Source: Tistrella mobilis (GTDB lineage Bacteria; Pseudomonadota; Alphaproteobacteria; Tistrellales; Tistrellaceae). From it: a DNA stretch of 64,000 nucleotides. This document shows, in pieces, positions 24,608 to 32,723 of the stretch. The first letter of the stretch is position 1. Every line of letters begins with the position of its first letter. The stretch covers positions 110,301 to 174,300 of the forward strand of contig NZ_JBBIAB010000012.1 in NCBI RefSeq assembly GCF_039634785.1, read 5' to 3'. The position numbers and the translations under genes are program-made. Under the pieces are notes generated by a model, which was not told the origin of the DNA, made no database searches, and was given only the letters and a program-made list of their open reading frames with translations.

Positions 24608-25912
24608 GTGCATGTGCTCGTCACCGGCGCCACCGGCCTGATCGGATCGGCCGTGGTCGCCAGACTGGTTACCGAAGGCCACGACGTCACCGGCATGGCC
24701 CGCGACGATGTCCGCGGCCGGCGGAGCCTGCCTGCCGTGCGCTGGCACGCGCTCGACATGGCGACCGTCACCGGGCCCGATGCCTGGGCGCCGCATCTGG
24801 CGGGCGTCGATGCGGTGGTCAATTGTGCCGGCGTGTTCCAGCAGGGCCGGGGTCCGCGCGGTGCGGGCGACGATCTGGCGGTGCATGAAACCGGTGCCGA
24901 TGCGCTTTTCGCCGCGGCCGAAGCGGCCGGCATCCGCCGGGTGATCCATTTCTCGGCCATGGGGGTCGACCGGGCGACGCCGAGCAGTTTTTCGGCCAGC
25001 AAGCGCGCCGGCGACCAGGCGCTGATGGCCCGCGATCTCGACTGGGTGATCCTGCGCCCCTCGGTGGTGCTGGGGCCGGGGGTCTATGGCGCCGGTGCGC
25101 TGATGCGCGGGCTTGCCGCCCTGCCGGTGCTGCCGGTTCTGCCCGATACCAGGCCGCTGCAGGTCGTGCAGCTGGATGATGTGGTCGAGACGGTGCTGCG
25201 CCTGCTCGATCCCGCTGCGCCGGCGCGGCTGGCGCTCGATCTGGCGGGGCCCGAACCGCTCGGCTTCACCGATATCGTGCTGGCCCATCGCCGCTGGATG
25301 GGCTGGGCGCCACCCCGGCTGCGGCGCCTGCCGCCCAGACTCGCCCGGCTGGTCTGGCGGGCAGGCGATGCGGTGGCGCGGCTCGGCTGGCGGCCACCGC
25401 TCAGGTCCAATGCCCGGCGGGAAGTGGTGCGCGGCGCGACCGGCGATCCCGGCCCCTGGATCCGGGCCACCGGCATCACACCCCGCAAGCTGGGGCAGGC
25501 GCTGGCCGCGCGGCCGGCGACGGTTCAGGATCGCTGGTTCGCCGGGCTCTATCTGCTGAAGCCGCTGATCTTCGGTGTCTTTTCGGCTTTCTGGATCACC
25601 ACGGCGCTGCTTTCTTTCGGCCCCGGCTACGATATCGGCGTCGCGCTGATGCTGGAAGGCGGCGTCGGTCCGCTCGCCGGTCCCTCGGTCATCCTCGGTG
25701 CCCTGGCCGACCTGCTCATCGGTCTTGGCATCGCCTGGCGGCGCACCACCCGTACCGCCCTTTTTGCAGCGCTCGGGATCTCGATCTTCTATGTCGTCGC
25801 CGGCACCATCCTGGTGCCCCGGCTCTGGGAAGAGCCGCTGGGACCGCTGGTCAAGATCTGGCCGATCATGATGCTGAACCTCGCCGCCCTCGCCATTCTG
25901 GAGGACCGGTGA
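24608..25912 (+). CDS. NAD(P)-binding SDR protein fused to DoxX-like membrane domain
   Basis: 434 residues from the GTG at 24608, which is preceded by AAGGAAC and begins with the Rossmann motif VLVTGATGLIGSAVV. The N-terminal about 300 residues form an atypical SDR (NmrA/YwnB-like; HFSAMGVDRATPS, then a YxxxK-equivalent region replaced by SFSASKRAGD). The C-terminal about 130 residues hold four hydrophobic segments of the DoxX-like type. This fusion is a known architecture of unknown function. The stop overlaps the next ATG by one base (TGATG). Confidence 0.85.
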   Translation: MHVLVTGATGLIGSAVVARLVTEGHDVTGMARDDVRGRRSLPAVRWHALDMATVTGPDAWAPHLAGVDAVVNCAGVFQQGRGPRGAGDDLAVHETGADALFAAAEAAGIRRVIHFSAMGVDRATPSSFSASKRAGDQALMARDLDWVILRPSVVLGPGVYGAGALMRGLAALPVLPVLPDTRPLQVVQLDDVVETVLRLLDPAAPARLALDLAGPEPLGFTDIVLAHRRWMGWAPPRLRRLPPRLARLVWRAGDAVARLGWRPPLRSNARREVVRGATGDPGPWIRATGITPRKLGQALAARPATVQDRWFAGLYLLKPLIFGVFSAFWITTALLSFGPGYDIGVALMLEGGVGPLAGPSVILGALADLLIGLGIAWRRTTRTALFAALGISIFYVVAGTILVPRLWEEPLGPLVKIWPIMMLNLAALAILEDR

Positions 25913-26394
25913 TGCTCTATTTCGGGCTCAAATTCCTGCATGTGATCGGGGCCGCCGTGCTGCTCGGCACCGGTGCGGGCATCGCCTTCTTTCTGGTCGT
26001 CGCCCGCATGACCGACGATGCCGTCCGCATCGCCGAAGTCGCCCGGATCGTCGTGATCGCGGATTTCGTCTTCACCCTCACCGCGGTCATCGCCCAGCCG
26101 GTGACCGGCGTGGCGCTGGCGATGCATCTGGGCCTGCCGCTCACCCAGGGCTGGATCCTGCTCTCGATCCTGCTCTATCTGCTCACCGGGCTGTTCTGGC
26201 TGCCGGTGGTGTGGATGCAGCTTCGCCTGCGCGACATGGCACGCGCGGCGGCGGCCCGCGGTCTGCCGCTGCCCGCGGCCTGGGCCCGGCTCTACCGGAT
26301 CTGGTTCGCCTTCGGCTTCCCGGCCTTCTTTGCCGTGCTCGGGATCGTCTGGCTGATGATCGCGAAACCGGTGATCCCCTGGATCGACGGCTGA
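25912..26394 (+). CDS. DUF2269 family integral membrane protein
   Basis: 160 residues with four membrane helices (about 4-28, 44-68, 77-98, 130-150). Features are the conserved opening MLYFGLKFLHVIGAAVLLGTG and the conserved ADFVFTLTAVIAQPVTGVAL. It matches DUF2269, often paired with SDR-DoxX fusions as here, where the one-base overlap indicates coupling. Function unknown; redox or quinone chemistry at the membrane is a guess from context. Confidence 0.86.
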   Translation: MLYFGLKFLHVIGAAVLLGTGAGIAFFLVVARMTDDAVRIAEVARIVVIADFVFTLTAVIAQPVTGVALAMHLGLPLTQGWILLSILLYLLTGLFWLPVVWMQLRLRDMARAAAARGLPLPAAWARLYRIWFAFGFPAFFAVLGIVWLMIAKPVIPWIDG

Positions 26395-26424
26395 GAGCCC
26401 CGTGGCGATGGGGGCCCCTGCGTG

Positions 26425-26454
26425 CGGGCAGCCCCACCGCTATGGGGCTGCCCG
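26425..26454. terminator. Hairpin terminator between DUF2269 and cupin genes
   Basis: A perfect 12-bp stem, CGGGCAGCCCCA (26425-26436) and TGGGGCTGCCCG (26443-26454), with a 6-base loop between convergent genes. There is no T-run. Confidence 0.6.
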
Positions 26455-26461
26455 TCTCCGG

Positions 26462-26767
26462 TCAGCGCAGCTCGATCTCGACGAAGGCGAAGGGTTCGTC
26501 GCCGTCATTGATCACATTGTGATCGGTACCGGCCATGCCGGTATAGGATGCGCCGAAAGACCGCTCCACCGTGCGGGCGGCGCCGTCGGGGCCTTCGATG
26601 CGCAGCCGGCCATTGGCCAGCGGCACGACCACATAGTCCAGCTCGTGGCGATGCGATCCCGTCTCGGCGCCGGGGGCGAAGCTCCACAGCGTCACCCGCA
26701 CCCGGTCGTCATCGACCTGAAGGGTGGGCACGGCCTGGGGGCGGGCGGGGGTGGTGGCGTCGGTCAT
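26462..26767 (-). CDS. Cupin domain protein, BauB-like
   Basis: 101-residue single cupin. The metal-binding pattern is visible as WSFAPGAETGSHRHELDYVVVPL (His residues in cupin motif 1) and GTDHNVIND (motif 2). It resembles BauB-type small cupins from beta-alanine catabolism, but no bau genes are nearby, so function is open. ATG at 26767 (MTDATTPA) with GGGAG about 11 bases upstream; the longer upstream frame lacks resemblance. Confidence 0.82.
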   Translation of the reverse strand: MTDATTPARPQAVPTLQVDDDRVRVTLWSFAPGAETGSHRHELDYVVVPLANGRLRIEGPDGAARTVERSFGASYTGMAGTDHNVINDGDEPFAFVEIELR

Positions 26768-26876
26768 GGTGGCTGGCACTCCCTGTCTGTCGCCCGTCCG
26801 GGTCTCTCCCGCGGGCCGGGCGCGTCTTCCGATCCGGCCAGCATACGACGGCGCGCCATCCTGCCGCATCTGCCGA

Positions 26877-27485
26877 TCACGTCTCCGGATGAAGTGCCGC
26901 ACTCAACACGGCCCGGATCAGCGGTTCCAGCCGCTCGCGCCGGTCATCGCCCACCAGATCGATCTTCAGCACCTGGCGGAACAGCACGATGCCGGTCATG
27001 CAGGCGGCGGCAAGGGCGGCGCGTTCATTGATCGCTTCCGATGTCAGCGCCGGCCTGCCTGCGTCGCGCTGCACATCCGCGGTGCGCGCCGCGATCGGGC
27101 CGATCACGTCTTCCAGAATGAAGTCGCGCAGGATCGGTGCCGCCTGGGTGCTGGACAGCGACTGGACGACGATATCCATCGGGTCGACACGTCCGAACGT
27201 CCGGTCGAGCAGCGGGTCGAAAATCTCGCGGGCGAAGGCCTGCTCCGGCGGGTCGGTCTGTTCCTCGATGCTGGTGCGGGCCTGAAAGGCGGCGCGCACC
27301 ACCTCGACGAACAGCTGCTCCTTGGATCCGAAGGCGCGGTGGACCATGGCGACGTCGATCTCGGCATCGGCTGCGATGTCGCGCAGCCTGGCGTCTTCAT
27401 AAGGGTGCCGGGCGAAGCGGATCATCGCAGCCTGCAGGATGCGTTGGCGTGTGGCAGCGGATGATCGCTGGGCGGGTTCCGGCAT
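26877..27485 (-). CDS. TetR/AcrR family transcriptional regulator
   Basis: 202 residues. The N-terminal helix-turn-helix is at about 12-58 (QRILQAAMIRFARHPYEDARLRDIAADAEIDVAMVHRAFGSKEQLF), followed by a helical ligand-binding domain. Targets may include the upstream molybdenum hydroxylase gene or the downstream cupin, both on the same strand. No operator palindrome is obvious in the 136 bases upstream. Confidence 0.9.
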   Translation of the reverse strand: MPEPAQRSSAATRQRILQAAMIRFARHPYEDARLRDIAADAEIDVAMVHRAFGSKEQLFVEVVRAAFQARTSIEEQTDPPEQAFAREIFDPLLDRTFGRVDPMDIVVQSLSSTQAAPILRDFILEDVIGPIAARTADVQRDAGRPALTSEAINERAALAAACMTGIVLFRQVLKIDLVGDDRRERLEPLIRAVLSAALHPET

Positions 27486-27621
27486 AAGGCGCCTCCTTCA
27501 TGACGATGCCTGACGCGGCAGGCTTCCCCAGAAGATACGCCGGTTTTTATCGGTGACCAGAGGTGGACATGAGAAGGGGGTGACGACGCAAAATGGGTCA
27601 CATTTCTCGGTATGCAGCCCG

Positions 27622-29988
27622 TCAGACGGGTTTCGCCATCCGCATCGCCCGCCAGACCCGCTCGGGCGTGGCCGGCATGTCTATATGACGCACGCCCAGG
27701 TCGTGGAGGGCGTCTGCGATCGCATTGATCACCGCCGCCGGCCCGGCGATGGCCGAGGCCTCGCCGCAGCCCTTGGCACCCAGCGGGTTGGTGGTGCAGA
27801 GGGTTTCCATGGCGACCAGCTCCACCGGCGGCACGTCGGTCGCCCGTGGCATGGCGTAGTCCATGAACGATCCGGTCAGCAGCTGGCCGCTCTCGGGGTC
27901 GTAGCGGCAGACCTCCATGCAGGCCTGGCCGATCGCCTGGGCGGCACCGCCATGGATCTGGCCTTCGACGATCAGCGGGTTCACGATGCGGCCGAAATCA
28001 TCCACCGCCAGATAGCGGTCGACCCTGGTGGTGCCGGTCTCGGGGTCGATCTCGACCTCGACGATATGGCAGCCATAGGGGAAGGTGAAGGCTTCCGGGT
28101 CGTAATAGGTGGTTTCGTCGATGCCGGGCTCCATCCCCGGCGGATAGTCGACCGGGGCATAGGCGCGGCCGGCGACCTCGGCGAAGGTCAGGCTGCGATT
28201 GGTCGTGCGCATCCGGAAGATGCCGTCGGCCAGCGTGATCTCTTCGGGCGTGGTGCCCAGCATATGGGCGGCGATGCGGGTCATCTTGGCCACCACCTTG
28301 TCGGTGGTCACCGCCAGCGCCGAGCCGCCGACCGACAGAGAGCGCGAGCCATAGGTGCCGACGCCATAGGGCACCTTCGCGGTGTCGCCATGGACGATCT
28401 CGATCAGGGCGGGGTCGATGCCGGTTTTGTCCGCCACGATCTGGGCGAAGGCGGTCTCGTGGCCCTGGCCGTGGGAATGGCTGCCGGTCAGAACCATGAT
28501 GCCGCCGGTGGGCCCGACCCGGACGGTCGCCACCTCGAACTGCCCGCCGCCGAGCCCGGCCTCGATCAGCAGTTTAGACGGTCCCATGCCGCAGGCCTCC
28601 ATGTAGAAGGCGACACCCATGCCGCGGCGCAGGCCCTTCGCGGCCGACGCCGCCCGACGGGCGTCATAGCCATCCGGATCGGCGGCCTGACGGGCCAGAT
28701 CCATCAACGCCGGCAGATCGCCCGAATCATAGGTCCACAGAAACGGCGTGCGGTAGGGGATGGCCTCGGGCGGGATGGCGTTCATCCGCCGGATCTCGAA
28801 CGGATCCATGCCCAGCTCCCGCGCGGCCGTTTCGACGATCCGCTCCATCACATAGGTCGCCTCGGGCCGGCCGGCGCCGCGATAGGCATCGACGGGCGTG
28901 GTGTTGGTGAACACGCCCTCGACATGGACATAGACGTCGCGCAGCGCATAGGGGCCGGGGAAGGGGTTGGCATAGAAGAAGGTCGGGATCGAGGGCGCGA
29001 AAGTGGAGAGATAGGCGCCCATATTGGCCAGCGTGTGCACCTTCATCGCCCGGAAGCGGCCGTCCTCGTCCAGGCCGAGCGACACCGTCGTCACATGGTC
29101 GCGGGCATAGGTGTCGGCCTGGAAGGCCTCCAGCCGGCTTGCGATCCAGCGCACCGGCCGGCCGGTGCGTTTTGCCGCCACCAGCACCAGCACCTCTTCC
29201 GAATAGTGATAGATCTTCATGCCGAAGCCGCCGCCGACATCGGGCGAGATCACCCTGAGCTTTTCCTCGGGCACTTTGAGCGTTGCGGCCGACAGCGTCA
29301 CCCGGATCGAATGCGGGTTCTGGCTGGAGGTCCAGAGCGTATAGTCGCCATGGCCGCGGTCATAGACGCCGAGCGTGCCGCGGGTTTCCATCGGGCTGGC
29401 ATTCACCCGGTTCTGGATCAGGTCCAGCGTCACCACCCGCGGGCTGGCGGCCAGGGCGGCGTCGACCGCGGCCTCGTCGCCCAGATCCCAGTCGAAACAG
29501 CGATTGGTCGGGATCTCCGACCGGACCCGGGCGGCATGGGGGCCCAGAGCGGTGCCAAGATCGGTCTGGCAGGGCAGGGGGTCGTAGTCGACCTCGATCG
29601 CTTCCACCGCCGCATCGGCCTGGGCCTCGGTTTCGGCCACCACCGCCGCCAGCGGGTCGCCGACATGCAGCACCCGGTCCACCGCCAGCACGGGATGGGG
29701 CGGGTGGATCATCGCCGAGCCGTCACGGCTGGTGACCGGCCAGGCGCAGGGCAGGCCACCGATGCCCATCTTGTCCAGATCCGCCCCGGTGATCACGTCG
29801 AGCACGCCGGGCAGGGCACGGGCGGCGCCGGTATCGATCGCCCGGATCAGGGCCGCGCCATGGGGCGAGCGCAGGATGCGCATATGCGCGGCACCAAGCT
29901 GCGTCGCCGCGTCGGCGACATACTGACCGGCCCCGGTCAGAAAGCGGGCATCTTCCTTCCGGCGAAGCGGTCGACCGATCTGTCCCAT
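27622..29988 (-). CDS. Xanthine dehydrogenase family Mo-binding large subunit (CoxL form II-like)
   Basis: 788-residue molybdopterin-cytosine-dinucleotide hydroxylase large subunit. An N-terminal Ald_Xan_dh_C domain (GRPLRRKEDARFLTGAGQYV) precedes the Mo-binding domains, with SQNPHSIR, DVGGGFGMK and GSHSHGQGHET. The active-site loop is AYRGAGRPEATY, the form II signature, not the AYxCSFR of true CO dehydrogenase. The expected base, Glu in GCGEASAI near the C-terminus, is present. The [2Fe-2S] (CoxS) and FAD (CoxM) partner genes are absent from both flanks. ATG at 29988 fits the family start. Substrate unknown. Confidence 0.93.
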   Translation of the reverse strand: MGQIGRPLRRKEDARFLTGAGQYVADAATQLGAAHMRILRSPHGAALIRAIDTGAARALPGVLDVITGADLDKMGIGGLPCAWPVTSRDGSAMIHPPHPVLAVDRVLHVGDPLAAVVAETEAQADAAVEAIEVDYDPLPCQTDLGTALGPHAARVRSEIPTNRCFDWDLGDEAAVDAALAASPRVVTLDLIQNRVNASPMETRGTLGVYDRGHGDYTLWTSSQNPHSIRVTLSAATLKVPEEKLRVISPDVGGGFGMKIYHYSEEVLVLVAAKRTGRPVRWIASRLEAFQADTYARDHVTTVSLGLDEDGRFRAMKVHTLANMGAYLSTFAPSIPTFFYANPFPGPYALRDVYVHVEGVFTNTTPVDAYRGAGRPEATYVMERIVETAARELGMDPFEIRRMNAIPPEAIPYRTPFLWTYDSGDLPALMDLARQAADPDGYDARRAASAAKGLRRGMGVAFYMEACGMGPSKLLIEAGLGGGQFEVATVRVGPTGGIMVLTGSHSHGQGHETAFAQIVADKTGIDPALIEIVHGDTAKVPYGVGTYGSRSLSVGGSALAVTTDKVVAKMTRIAAHMLGTTPEEITLADGIFRMRTTNRSLTFAEVAGRAYAPVDYPPGMEPGIDETTYYDPEAFTFPYGCHIVEVEIDPETGTTRVDRYLAVDDFGRIVNPLIVEGQIHGGAAQAIGQACMEVCRYDPESGQLLTGSFMDYAMPRATDVPPVELVAMETLCTTNPLGAKGCGEASAIAGPAAVINAIADALHDLGVRHIDMPATPERVWRAMRMAKPV

Positions 29989-30139
29989 GGGCGTCCGGAC
30001 CTTCCCTGATTGATCTCTCCCTGCCCGATGGCCGGTCACGGCGCAAATCTCCCCTTGCCGGATACCGCGCATGCGGTCTCCGGAGGCCGTATTCTCGGGT
30101 CATATCGGGCTATGCAGGCGTTCTGCCGTCAATCAGGCT

Positions 30140-30159
30140 CACCCGGCGGCGGCCGGGTG
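30140..30159 (-). terminator. Hairpin after the histidine kinase gene
   Basis: CACCCGGC (30140-30147) pairs with GCCGGGTG (30152-30159) around a GGCG tetraloop, 11 bases beyond the kinase stop. No T-run on the - strand, so termination is tentative. Confidence 0.5.
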
Positions 30160-30169
30160 TAAAATAGAA

Positions 30170-31690
30170 TTAATCGTCCGCAGGTATCGGCTTTTCTGAT
30201 GACCGGAGCGGACGCCGGGCGGCGGGGGCGAGCGGCACGGTCAGGGCGAAACGCGCGCCCTCTCCGGGGCGGCTGTCCAGCGTCAGCTCGTGTTCCAGGA
30301 TCTGGGCCATCCGCCGCGCGATCGACAGGCCGAGGCCGACCCCGGCCGAGCGGTCGCGGCGGGCATCGTCGATCTGGGTGAACTCGGCGAAGATCCGCTC
30401 CTGATCGGCCGGATCGATGCCGGGGCCGGTATCGGCCACGGTGAAGCGCACCGCCGGCCGGCCGTCGAGCTCGGCCGGGCCCGCGGTCAGCGTTACCGAT
30501 CCGGCGGCGGTGTAGCGCACGGCGTTCGACAGGAAATTGCGCAGGATCCGGCCGGTGATCACCGGATCGGTGCGGATCCGCAGGCCCTCCGCCAGCGAAA
30601 TCCCGACGCCGAAGCCCAGCCCCTTGTCTTCCGCCACCGGCTCGAATTCGCGGGCGAGATCATCCACCAGGGCGGCCGGATCGACATCCTGAAGCTGCGG
30701 CGTGACCGATCCGGTATCGAGCCGGGCGGTGTCGAGCAGATTGCCGAGCAGGCCGCGCATGCCCGAGAGCGCCTTGCGCATGTCGTCGAGCGGCGAAGCG
30801 AGGGCCGGATCGCGATTGCGGCGGGTGATCGATCCGGCAAGCAGGCGCAGCGATTCGATCGGTTGCAGCAGGTCGTGGCCGGCGGTGGCGAGGAAGCGGG
30901 CCTTGGCGACATTGGCCCGTTCGGCGTGCTCTTTGGCCTTTTGCAGCTCCACGGTGCGGGCGGCGACCTCTCCCTCCAGCCGCTCGGCCGCGGCCTTGAG
31001 CGCCAGGGAGGCGTTCTCAAGCTCGCGGATACGGCGCCGGGCCGCCGTGGCCATCGGCTGGAAGATCAGCAGGGCTTCCAGCGCCAGGGTCAGCAGGGTG
31101 GCGATCAGCAGGGCGATATGCAGGTCGTGCAGCCGGTCGACGGCGGCCTCGCCTTCGGCCTGGAAGCGGGCGACGGCATGGTCGAGCACGTCGAGCAGGG
31201 GGCCCGGCCCTTCGCGCAGCACCAGCGCCACGGCCGGCGCATCGCGCGGGATCGGCGCGCGCGGGTCGGTGAGCACCGCCTCCATCGCCGCCAGATATTC
31301 CCGCACCCGCCGGTCGATCGCCGAGGGCTCGTCGTGGAACAGCCGCGCCATCGCGGGCGAGAGGCCGATCGCCTCGCCCGTGCCCGATCCGCCCTTCAGC
31401 AGTGCCTCGTGATTGCTGCGCATCTGGGCGATCACCTCGGCCAGATGCTGGCGGGCGTCCTGCTGATCCTGGGCCGGAACCGGATAGGTCAGCCGGCCGA
31501 CGAACAGGGCGCCGCGCTGCGACAGGAAGCGTTGCTGGCCGCTGACATTGATGATGCCGGCGGTGGCCCGTTCACGGCTGATCACCTGCGTCAGCACCAG
31601 GAAGGAGCCGATCGCAAGCGCTGCGACCAGCCCCAGGGCCAGCCGGTAGCGCCAAGCCATCCGTGTCGGGTCGCCGCCGTCGATCCTCAT
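30170..31690 (-). CDS. Sensor histidine kinase with PilJ/NarX-like periplasmic sensor
   Basis: 506 residues: TM1 about 13-34, periplasmic region 35-190, TM2 about 192-212, coiled linker 220-262, HisKA with His272 (TAGHDLLQP), and HATPase with N-box Asn389, DTGPG 420-424 and GVGLGLS 450-456. The periplasmic segment begins with N48-V-S-G51-Q-Q-R54-F-L-S57-Q-R59, which fits the PilJ motif and resembles the nitrate-binding P-box of NarX/NarQ. The ATG at 31690 overlaps the stop of the upstream gene (ATGA), coupling it to the nitrate assimilation operon. No response regulator is adjacent. Nitrate/nitrite sensing is an inference. Confidence 0.88.
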   Translation of the reverse strand: MRIDGGDPTRMAWRYRLALGLVAALAIGSFLVLTQVISRERATAGIINVSGQQRFLSQRGALFVGRLTYPVPAQDQQDARQHLAEVIAQMRSNHEALLKGGSGTGEAIGLSPAMARLFHDEPSAIDRRVREYLAAMEAVLTDPRAPIPRDAPAVALVLREGPGPLLDVLDHAVARFQAEGEAAVDRLHDLHIALLIATLLTLALEALLIFQPMATAARRRIRELENASLALKAAAERLEGEVAARTVELQKAKEHAERANVAKARFLATAGHDLLQPIESLRLLAGSITRRNRDPALASPLDDMRKALSGMRGLLGNLLDTARLDTGSVTPQLQDVDPAALVDDLAREFEPVAEDKGLGFGVGISLAEGLRIRTDPVITGRILRNFLSNAVRYTAAGSVTLTAGPAELDGRPAVRFTVADTGPGIDPADQERIFAEFTQIDDARRDRSAGVGLGLSIARRMAQILEHELTLDSRPGEGARFALTVPLAPAARRPLRSSEKPIPADD

Positions 31691-32709
31691 CGCCGCCGGT
31701 GGCTCCAAAGGCTGCGGGCAAGGGCGTCGGCCGCCCATGGCGTCGAGGCACGGCCGGCGATGCGCAGCGCCACGGCCGCCGTGCCGATCACCGTCGCCTC
31801 GCCTTCGGCATCCTCGGCCTCGCCCCGCCAGAGGGCGGCGAGGCGGGCGGGGTCGTCGGGGCTGTCGGCCGGTGCCGCCGCCAGCAGGGCCGGCCAGTGC
31901 TCGACCTTCGATGTCCCCTGTTCGACCAGGCGCAGATCGACCGGCTTATGCGGCCGGCGCTCCCCCTCGCCACCCGCCCCTTTGACCACACCAAGCCAGC
32001 GCCCGGCATCCAGCAGCAGCGAGGCCTCGGCATGGCTGTCGAGATAGTTGGGATGAAAGACCCCGATCAGGGTCGCGGGCGCATCCAGCGGGTTCAGATG
32101 GCGGACCAGCGTGTTCACCGGCGAGCGCAGCCCCAGCACGCTGCGCAGATCGAGCAGCCGCTTGAGATCGGGCGAGAGCCCGGCCAGCGGCAGATAGACG
32201 AAACCCTCGCGCCCCAGCCGGTCGGCGGCCTCGGACAGATCCGCCGCCGGGGACAGTCCCAGGGCCGAAAGCCCCTGCAGCGCACCGACACCGCCGGTCT
32301 GAAGATCGTTGTCGCCATGCATCAGCACCGGCACGCCGGCCTCGCCCAGCAGCCGGGCGGCGAGCAGATACCAGGGCAGGCCACGGGTGCGGCCCGCGGC
32401 ATAGCTCGGCCAGTCGAGCGCCGGCCGGAGCCTGCCACCTGGTGCCGTGCCGACGGTGGTGCGGGCAATATGTATTCTGGCGGCATCGACCAGCCCGGCC
32501 AGTTCCTCGGCCGTTTCGCCGCGATAACGCATCAGCAGCAGGAAGGCCCCTGCCTGGATATCGAGTGCCGTGCCCGCAAGCAGGGCCGCGAAGGCATCGC
32601 GGGCCTCGCTGCGGGTCAGCGGTCGCGACCGGCCGGGGCCGCGGCCGATGATGCCGAGGGCCTGGGCGAGGGTGGCGACGGCGTCGGATGTGGTGTCGGT
32701 CATCGGCAT
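31687..32709 (-). CDS. YbiB/TrpD2-like glycosyltransferase-family protein
   Basis: 340-residue protein with the anthranilate phosphoribosyltransferase fold. An N-terminal helical domain (LTRSEARDAFAALLAG and GAFLLLMRYRGETAEELAG) is followed by the alpha/beta domain with VLMHGDNDL, LRSPVNTLVRHLNPL and VFHPNYLD. E. coli YbiB, of this family, binds DNA; the enzymatic activity is unclear. Genes of this family commonly sit in nitrate assimilation operons. The start is ATG at 32709 or 32703; the second has a better-spaced GGA. It is 14 bases downstream of cysG and overlaps the kinase gene. Confidence 0.87.
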   Translation of the reverse strand: MPMTDTTSDAVATLAQALGIIGRGPGRSRPLTRSEARDAFAALLAGTALDIQAGAFLLLMRYRGETAEELAGLVDAARIHIARTTVGTAPGGRLRPALDWPSYAAGRTRGLPWYLLAARLLGEAGVPVLMHGDNDLQTGGVGALQGLSALGLSPAADLSEAADRLGREGFVYLPLAGLSPDLKRLLDLRSVLGLRSPVNTLVRHLNPLDAPATLIGVFHPNYLDSHAEASLLLDAGRWLGVVKGAGGEGERRPHKPVDLRLVEQGTSKVEHWPALLAAAPADSPDDPARLAALWRGEAEDAEGEATVIGTAAVALRIAGRASTPWAADALARSLWSHRRR

Positions 32710-32723
32710 TCCGCTGCGGAAGG

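Noticed and set aside
27622..29988. Aerobic CO dehydrogenase large subunit
   Set aside because: The active loop is AYRGAGR (form II), not the AYxCSFR of true CO dehydrogenase, and coxM/coxS are missing.
27553..30009. Frame of 818 codons opposite the molybdenum hydroxylase gene
   Set aside because: Antisense shadow; the - strand product has complete hydroxylase motifs.
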